Of a DNA stretch of 5,415 nucleotides, positions 4,728-5,415 are shown in pieces. The stretch is from positions 1-5,415 of the forward strand of contig CAMWRL010000120.1 of assembly GCA_947176685.1 (NCBI GenBank). Reading direction: 5' to 3'. The notes beneath the pieces are model-generated. The model was not told the DNA's origin, made no database searches, and worked only from the letters and a program-made list of their open reading frames with translations. Position 1 is the first letter of the stretch. Each line of letters opens with the position of its first letter. The position numbers were made by a program, and so were the translations under genes. The stretch comes from an uncultured Ruminococcus sp. GTDB taxonomy: Bacteria > Bacillota > Clostridia > Oscillospirales > Ruminococcaceae.

Positions 4728-5415
4728 ATGGATAAAAAATCAAACAAAAAAAATATACCTATGCTGGTAATCTGTATAGTACTGTTTGTAGTATTCTTTG
4801 CCTTGCAGAGAATGATAAGCCAAAATCAGGAACTTATGGCATTCAATGGAGTAATAGCTCAGTTTCATGTTATGATTTCGGTTATACTTGTACTTACCAA
4901 CAGAAAAATCGGATTTATAACCGGCTGTATACTTAATGCTCTCAACCTGTTATCAGGATTGTTTGCTGTAATTATGGGCGGACAGAAACAGGTTCTTCCG
5001 TCAATCGCAATTTCCATATGCACTATCATAATTACAGCTATAATCTACAACTATACTAACAAAAACGATTCAATGCATGATGAGCTTATGGAAAAGTATG
5101 AACAGGAAATTGAAAGTAAACGTATTCTTCAGGAAAAAGATGAAGTTCTTTCATATCTTGCGTATTACGACCGTCTTACACAAATGCCCAACAGACATTT
5201 GTTTATGGAAAATCTTGAAGAAAATATCTCCCAAAATAAATCATGTGCTGTCGTATGCGTTAACGTTGATGACTTCCGCAAAATAAATGAGGAGTTCGGA
5301 ATGGCTGCTGGCGATATACTTATAAAAACCTATGCCAAAAGAATTGAAGAAATCGTTAATGAAAATGATTTTGCTTCAAGAATATCCGGTGACGAGTTCG
5401 CTGTAATCCTAAATG
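4728..5415 (+). CDS. Membrane GGDEF-domain protein, 3' end outside window
   Basis: The frame opens at ATG 4728, 5 nt after GGGAG (4718-4722), and runs off the window with 229 codons visible. There are four predicted membrane helices (about 11-29, 40-57, 61-84 and 89-109), a charged coiled-coil linker (112-143), then a GGDEF domain starting with YYDRLTQMPNRHLF (146-159) and reaching the signature SGDEF (220-224). GGDEF domains make cyclic di-GMP from two GTP. Here the usual first metal-binding Asp (D-x-D-x-F) appears as Asn179 in VNVDDFRKIN, and FGHxxGD reads FGMAAGD, so catalysis may be weak or lost. N187 (KIN) and the Asp of GD, which contact guanine, are kept. The rest of the GGDEF domain, and perhaps an EAL domain, lies beyond the edge. 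Its 14-bp gap from the PP2C gene suggests membership in the same transcript, but such genes are common and the link may be incidental. Confidence 0.88.
   Translation, partial: MDKKSNKKNIPMLVICIVLFVVFFALQRMISQNQELMAFNGVIAQFHVMISVILVLTNRKIGFITGCILNALNLLSGLFAVIMGGQKQVLPSIAISICTIIITAIIYNYTNKNDSMHDELMEKYEQEIESKRILQEKDEVLSYLAYYDRLTQMPNRHLFMENLEENISQNKSCAVVCVNVDDFRKINEEFGMAAGDILIKTYAKRIEEIVNENDFASRISGDEFAVILN

Noticed and set aside
5077..5286. 69-codon + strand frame within the GGDEF gene
   Set aside because: It is a shadow of the GGDEF reading frame, which shows membrane helices and motifs and continues past the window edge.

Overview
The window looks like a low-to-moderate GC Gram-positive chromosome segment, most likely a gut or rumen Clostridia (Ruminococcus/Oscillospiraceae-like). 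That placement is an inference from strong AGGAGG-type ribosome sites, a TTG start, BspA-type 23-residue leucine-rich repeats and a membrane GGDEF protein of the Clostridia style. No rRNA or marker gene confirms it. All genes are on the + strand. No tRNA, rRNA, transposase or CRISPR array is visible.

Layout: 1-106 is a leader with a good sigma-A-type promoter. 107-1174 encodes a cytoplasmic zinc-ribbon/helical/LRR_5 protein. 1203-2546 encodes a Ser/Thr-kinase-like protein with a C-terminal zinc ribbon and a beta-rich, FHA-like tail. 2547-2874 is a 328-bp gap. It holds a candidate structured RNA (two hairpins whose loops can pair), an orphaned Shine-Dalgarno with a 14-codon mini-ORF, and a 100-bp inverted-repeat element that ends exactly at the next start codon. 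2875-3708 encodes a TerY-like von Willebrand A (vWA) protein with an intact MIDAS. 3745-4713 encodes a PP2C phosphatase with a coiled-coil tail. 4728 to the window edge encodes a four-TM protein with a GGDEF domain, cut off by the window.

Functionally, the kinase, vWA protein and PP2C phosphatase match the 'TerY-P' phosphorylation triad known from comparative genomics of tellurite-resistance (Ter)-type systems: a kinase with a C-terminal zinc ribbon, a TerY-like vWA protein and a PP2C phosphatase. The simplest model is a reversible Ser/Thr phosphorylation switch built around the vWA protein. The zinc-ribbon/LRR protein would be a cytoplasmic recognition or scaffold partner, and the GGDEF protein a possible membrane or nucleotide-signalling output. 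No TerD, TerC or TelA gene is in the window. The most unusual parts are the LRR partner at the head of the operon, the altered catalytic residues in the kinase and GGDEF domains, and the densely structured 328-bp gap.
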